From positions 9,173,669 through 9,237,668 of the forward strand of contig NC_087072.1 of assembly GCF_026151205.1 (NCBI RefSeq): a stretch of DNA of 64,000 nucleotides, in the 5' to 3' direction. The number at the start of each line of letters is the position of its first letter. The first letter of the stretch is position 1. The translations under genes were made by a program, and so were the position numbers. The notes beneath the pieces were generated by a model, which was not told the origin of the DNA, searched no databases, and saw only the letters and a list, made by a program, of their open reading frames with translations. The DNA comes from Bolinopsis microptera (Eukaryota; Ctenophora; Tentaculata; Lobata; Bolinopsidae). Positions 59,302 to 64,000 of the stretch are shown here, piece after piece.

Positions 59302-61531
59302 GGACACGTTTTTTTTAAAGTGTGGTGAGTTGCTGATTTTACCTTTTTCAAAGTAGAGTGCACAAAATGAGGAAAAAGTCGCAGTACTTTTTAAAGTGCA
59401 ACCATAAAATTGTACATAAGATGAAGTGAAAATATTCAGCAGTTGTGATTTGAAAAAACGAAGTGCCAGGCTCAAGCAGAATATGACTTATGAGCAATTA
59501 AACTTAGTGCCAAAAATCAGCAAACCATTTTAACCTCTAATTGACTAATTCCATTGATTTCGCCATATTTTGCTCAAATATTGTTCACATTACACTAGTA
59601 GATTGAAGTGAGTAACTGTTTTCAGCATTTTAGTCATTATTAGCAATTCCAGTAAGTTACAGAATTCAGTAAAAAGTCATTTTTATATCTGAATACGACT
59701 GCTCTATTGATGGTTCTTGTCAAAATATTAAAAAGATCAAGGCATAACTGTGTTTTTTTCTGGATAAGACAATGATCGGTTGTGTCTTTAAACTAATTCC
59801 TACATGTTTATGTGCCAGCCATCAGCAAAAAGTCACACATGTATCAGCTTGAAATTTAATTTTTTCTAATTGATGAAATAAGTATCGAAATTTCAGTTCT
59901 CTTGTTCAGTCACCATATTGACTTTTAGATTGAAGGTGCCATTAATCAGTTAAAAGAAGGCTTGAACTCTGTACTGTTTACACTCAATTATGTCCCGAGT
60001 GCCCAAATTCAGCATATCAGTCTTATAGATAAATGATGTAAAAAGACAAAAATTGTCTATTTCTTGATCCATGGGTGTACTAGTGTTAGTTTAAGCATCT
60101 ATTTCGAAAATTAATGTGTTCATAAAGTGGTCAAAAACAGATAATAATATTAGAGTGCCACTAATCAGCTGTAGTGACTACTGCAGCCAACGTGGGAATT
60201 ACCAATTATTATAAGTCAATATCAGCATTATTAATCATCTCAAATCACTGAATTGTTTATGTTGCAGATACGAATCTTAGTTTAGTTACATCCTGAAAAT
60301 TTGAACAGCATATGTGTCCTGTAAATCAGTAAAAAGTGACTTATTTGACAGAAATAGTCATTCTTACTGCTAAATGGCACTCTTTTTAGTTCAGAATATT
60401 GTTTGAGGGAGCGGTGTGCCTTTTTCGTTTAATGTGGCACAATTTTGTTGCACTGTGTGCCATTATTCAGCTTAAAATGACTTCTTTTTCTAGGCATATA
60501 CCAATGGTAAATCACATAAAATTGTTGCTTTGTAAGCAGTGTTGTGATAACCTGCTATAACTAACTTAAAACTGGCACAATGAACTTCAAACATCAATAG
60601 TATGTACCAAATTTCCATGATGAACATAATATTGTTGTCAGAAATCTACTTTATCGTGCCAATAATCAGCAAAAAGTCATTTCTATGAAGATTTTAAGCT
60701 AAAAATATTATTTATAAAATGACTTTTTGCTGAATTAGAACACACAATATCGTTAGATTTTGTAAAGAATCATCTTGATGAACCTGCCTATGCTGTCAGA
60801 CAACAATTGTATAGTGCCAATATTCAGCAAAGAGTCATTTCTTTTGAATTTTTAATCGTGATGAATTTGACCTAAAAATGACTTTTTACTGAAAACTGAC
60901 ACACTCTTAATTTGATTTTCGAACAGAATGCTCTTGAGCAGACTTAATCTCGGCAGTATGATTGAAAAACGTTATAATTTGTTGCTGTCTAGCTACTGCA
61001 ATGTAAAAAAATCAATTGTAATTTTGTGAGTGAATTTTTACTGAATACAGGCACACAATAGGTTTTTCCTAGGTTACATTATTACAGACCAACGTTTATT
61101 GAAAGTTGTTACAGTTCATTCACAAGCTGATCAAAAGTATGGGCCTTGTACAACCCTTCAACCAAACTAGAAATTTTTCCAAACAAATGACTTTTTGCTT
61201 ATTTTGAGCACAATTCAAGTATTCCTACCAAAATCCAATTAATATTCTTTGAATAATTCTGAGACATAATCTGAATTTTGAATAGAATAAAGTCGCAAAA
61301 TTCAGTTTTTATGGGCGTTTTCAACATTATAGTCCAAAATGCTGAAAACTGGCACTGCCTTGGTACTATATTATGACATATTAACTAAGTAATGGATTTT
61401 CCTTACAGGGGCAGTTAAGATTGAAGGCATATCTGTGCAACACTTTCTAGTTACTAGTCATTTCACTTTCACTGTCAAAAGTGTCATGGCACTCAAAGTC
61501 ATTTTCACCACACTTAAAAAAAAACGTGTCC
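59302..61531. mobile_element. TTAA-flanked TIR element filled with a repeated 27-nt box
   Basis: TTAA at 59298-59301 and 61532-61535 brackets 2,230 bp. The ends GGACACGTTTTTTTTAAAGT… (59302-59328) and 61505-61531 are inverted repeats, 26 of 27 matching. No ORF of note. The interior holds about 20 variants of a box that begins GTGCCA and has the core TCAGCAAAAAGTCA. Plus-oriented copies are near 59463, 59507, 59664, 59812, 59936, 60000, 60155, 60314, 60456, 60656 and 60815. Minus-oriented copies are near 60357, 60718, 60874, 61027, 61186 and 61331. The spacing clusters around 145-160 bp. A non-autonomous DNA transposon is the likely frame; the box array is not explained by that alone. Confidence 0.75.
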
Positions 61532-61535
61532 TTAA

Positions 61536-62127
61536 GTCACCTACACTGATGAACCCATGTTGTACCCAATCTACTGCACTCTCGCCCAAATTCTCGCTGT
61601 CACCTGATCTAGAGGCGGCTCCCGTTGAGTGTTTACCAGTTTGCCCTTCAAACTGCGAGATGAGGAATATCCCCATTGTTCACGGGCACTTTAAAGAGTT
61701 GTGCGAAATGACGTAATTTGTGAGAAATTGAAAAAAATGCTTAGCAGCCAAAACCTTCAGTCCTTATTTTAAAACCGTGGATAACTTTTTCTGCTCATAT
61801 AATGTCAGTACAGCTGCAAGTTTAAATTGTCCGAACAGTGAACAGAAGTATTTCCATATAGAATACGATATACATGACTGTATTTCTTGTAAGTCTCTTT
61901 ATTTTATATGTACCACCGGTTTGTTAACGGCGAAGTGTGTGTATCTTCATTGTACGATCTACTCCCTCATGACACACTGTTAGTATTGTATTGTAATTTA
62001 CTAACATCTACCACTACACGTCTTCTTTATCATAGTGTTGCCTTGTGACTTTCAGTTATCAAATTATATTCTAAATATTATTGATTGCGTCTGTGAGTTT
62101 TACTATAATTTCAGTGCCGCTGATATT
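61536..62127. other. Upstream region of the sulfotransferase gene
   Basis: No separate gene. A pyrimidine-rich stretch with AATTTCAG at 62107-62114 looks like a splice acceptor shortly before the ATG, so an untranslated first exon probably lies upstream. Confidence 0.4.
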
Positions 62128-63218
62128 ATGCCAGTTCAAAAGACGGCCATCTTTTTCCTACTTCTTCTATACGCCATTACCCTCGTCTACTTTTTGAAAG
62201 AGGGGAACTTTGGTGACAAATCATCTGTGGTACTTATTGTAGACACTGGAGCTCAAGTGCAAGAATCTGGGTTTTCAGAGGAAAGTAGAGTTGAGAAAAA
62301 GTGGGACTCAATCTCTCATCAAAATATTACTGACCTGGATGTTCATGACTCGAACAGTCTAAATATAAAACCTCCTCGCCAGGATTGGGCCGCTTCTCAA
62401 ATGAAGAAGACAATGGCTTTGTTAGATATGGAATACCCTACGACTAAAGAATGGAGAGAATGTGGGCCTAGAACGTACTACTTTCCTAACATTAACGCTA
62501 TTTTCACCGGCATACCAAAAACTGGCTGCACCAACTGGATCATCGCCTTACTTCGGGCCGAAGGAAAGTTGACGAAAGAACCAAATCCATCCAACGTAAA
62601 CTGGGTTCACGGGAAGGTGTCCTACGAGAACCGGATGAACAGAGTCCCTGATCAGTACACCAGTTCAGACTTTCAAAAAGCATTCAGTTTCGCAACCCCT
62701 GGACTCGTTTAGTTTCAGGGTTCCGGGACAAATTGTCCGATGAGAATAATCAGGGACCCTCACTCAGAGTTATTGGTATGTGGGTTGTTCGAGATATAAG
62801 GGGGGTAAAGGACCGTGAGGTGCTGAGAGAACTTTACCCCACCTTTGAAGAGTTTGCTAGGTATTTAGTCAAGTGGTATGGTGTGCGGGAAGTAAATGCT
62901 CATTTCATCCCTCAAACGGATCACTTATGTTTGAGACATGCTATTTATGATTTTATAGTTCCTTTAGAACATTCTGGTAGCCTTGGTCAGGAGGTTTTAA
63001 AGAAAATTAACGCATCTGATACGTCTCTACTGGGCTCTTATGATAAATCTCAAGATCCTCGTCACCAAAAATCAACTTTGTTCGCCAAGAATTGGCTCTC
63101 TGAGTTGGATCAAGACCTCATCGAGCAAGTGTACACTATTTTCAAAGCAGACTTTGCTTTGCTAAATTATAGTAATTTTACGCACCCCGATTTTCCTCTC
63201 CCCTTACATAATATTTAG
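62128..63218 (+). CDS. Carbohydrate sulfotransferase, HNK-1/chondroitin family, with one frameshift
   Basis: Type II Golgi membrane protein plan: short cytoplasmic tail, one anchor (KTAIFFLLLLYAITLVYFL), a stem with N-glycosylation sites, then the catalytic domain. The 5'-PAPS loop is IPKTGCTNW (near 62513). The 3'-PAPS-binding motif RNPWTRLVSGFRDK (near 62691) lies in the +1 frame relative to the first half, so the gene needs one indel near 62670-62693 to read through. The second half (YPTFEEFARYLVKW, HFIPQTDHLC, YDFIVPLE) is diagnostic of the Sulfotransfer_2 family (CHST8-14). It moves sulfate from PAPS to sugars of proteoglycans or glycoproteins. The joined length, about 360 aa, is normal. 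Either a young pseudogene or a sequencing error; both halves are otherwise clean. The start is M at 62128, because it sits just before the anchor. Confidence 0.8.
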
Positions 63219-63423
63219 GTTATACGTTGATCAAACTTGCTTAATTAATCCCTAATTCGGGCATAGAATAACAATGACACAAATAACATTGCGTTATTAC
63301 AACATTGTCTGCTAATATTGTTTACGCCCTCTTCAAATCACAGTTTGAACGTGACTCCATGAAGAAATGATGATATTTGAGATAACATGAAAACATCGCA
63401 TGTTTCATGAAATCTGATTTCGC

Positions 63424-63720
63424 TCACTGAAATGGCCGGATTAAATATATAGCCGTACCAATGACTGTTAGTGATGTTGACATTCTAACAACTGATCTAA
63501 TGCTGGTGCATGGTTCGTTTTGATTGATGGGAATAGCTCTTTTATTCACGTGTTTAATAACTTTTTGGATGCTTCTTTTCCGCCTGCTAGTAAGGTAATA
63601 TATCTGCTCCTGCAAATATGTCGTGTCAGAAGTTTGGGTAGCAATGTTCTGGTTCTGGGATGAAATTTGGGGCTGAACAACTGTGCTGTTTATCATCTCA
63701 ACACTCTGGTGGGTATGATA
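63424..63720 (-). CDS. Last exon of an unidentified gene, C-terminal membrane anchor
   Basis: 98 codons plus stop in phase 0 after an acceptor (CAAGTAACAG, minus strand, ending at 63721). It encodes a Gln/Ser/Thr-rich segment, a basic cluster (TSRRKRSIQKVIKHVNKR) and a hydrophobic C-terminus (LTVIGTAIYLIRPFQ), as in tail-anchored proteins. Without the splice site the first ATG would give 90 aa. Upstream exons would lie beyond 63720; none is certain in the last 280 bases. The family is not recognised. Confidence 0.4.
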   Translation of the reverse strand, partial: YHTHQSVEMINSTVVQPQISSQNQNIATQTSDTTYLQEQIYYLTSRRKRSIQKVIKHVNKRAIPINQNEPCTSIRSVVRMSTSLTVIGTAIYLIRPFQ

Positions 63721-64000
63721 CTGTTACTTGCGGTCTGGGCAGGGAAGAACTCTAATCTCGACTGATAAACCTACTCAAAGAACTTATGGACCTTGTATGG
63801 GGACGACAGATTTAAACGAGGATAACACCCAAGGGAAATCTTCTGACCTTACTCCTACAGAGCGAGTGTGCTTTATGAGATTGAGACCTTTTGGACCTAG
63901 CTTGAGAACCGCTCCCCTATCTTGAACCTCTATCTTGAATCGGAATGCTTTCATTCATACCTCTGGTTGGGACACGCTACAAATGGCAATATTCAAATAT
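63721..64000. other. Window end, no gene assigned
   Basis: The open frame at 63728-63925 (+) lacks features. It may be intron or intergenic sequence of the minus-strand gene ending at 63424. Confidence 0.3.

Noticed and set aside
63728-63925. 65-codon ORF at the window end
   Set aside because: No signal, domain or splice context; probably intron of the minus-strand gene.

Overview
The window is nuclear DNA of an invertebrate animal. It has spliced genes with GT-AG introns and AT-rich intergenic DNA. The animal gene families present are a heat shock transcription factor, Acinus, an HNK-1-type carbohydrate sulfotransferase, a PAP2 lipid phosphatase and a rhodopsin-type GPCR. Transposon load and diversity are high: Ty3/gypsy, two kinds of non-LTR element, a Penelope-like element, and hAT-, mariner- and TTAA-type MITEs. 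I cannot name the phylum. Short introns and single-exon receptor and phosphatase genes argue against a vertebrate.

Region 1 (1-22,868) is a nested stack of mobile elements that can be largely resolved from target-site duplications (TSDs). A minus-strand Ty3/gypsy element (LTRs 410-530 and 19472-19592, TSD GTTTT) was hit in its pol tail by a plus-strand, 5'-truncated LINE of a family called L here. That copy was split by a minus-strand LINE with a restriction-like endonuclease (1791-10636, 13-bp TSD, poly-A tail). This second LINE was in turn split inside its reverse transcriptase by another L copy (3714-9140, TSD TTCA). A 3.27-kb element with G-run termini sits exactly at the outer edge of the 5' LTR (19596-22860). 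A 2.3-kb direct duplication and two smaller insertions add further scars. L has an ORF1 that joins the C-terminal part of an AlkB-like dioxygenase to an SGNH esterase, and an ORF2 with PHD finger, endonuclease and RT, linked by an ATGA stop/start overlap.

Region 2 (22.9-31.2 kb) holds a TIR element with a nested hAT-like MITE, a lipid phosphate phosphatase gene (+), a GPCR gene (-), and a 24-bp minisatellite.

Region 3 (31.3-40.9 kb) is a 13-exon HSF gene (+) that I could follow from first ATG to stop (554 aa). Its introns contain a MITE, a 137-bp direct repeat, two minisatellites, and a separate antisense gene for a secreted or membrane protein.

Region 4 (40.9-49.2 kb) is repeat-rich: a CpG-rich mosaic with hairpins and short TTAGGG runs, a TTAA-flanked MITE, two hAT-like MITEs, and a 5'-truncated Penelope-like element with a GIY-YIG domain.

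Region 5 (49.2-58.2 kb) holds an Acinus-like gene with many very short acidic exons, whose RRM is cut at the last visible exon. Two single-exon genes for secreted Cys/His-rich proteins follow, with a mariner-like element carrying a nested MITE between them.

Region 6 (58.2-64 kb) holds a 2.23-kb TTAA-flanked TIR element filled with about 20 copies of a conserved box at roughly 153-bp periodicity. It is followed by a sulfotransferase gene broken by one frameshift and by the last exon of an unidentified minus-strand gene.

The host genes show no operon-like or functional link. The strongest candidates for something undescribed are the box-array element (59302-61531) and the AlkB-SGNH ORF1 of the L LINE.
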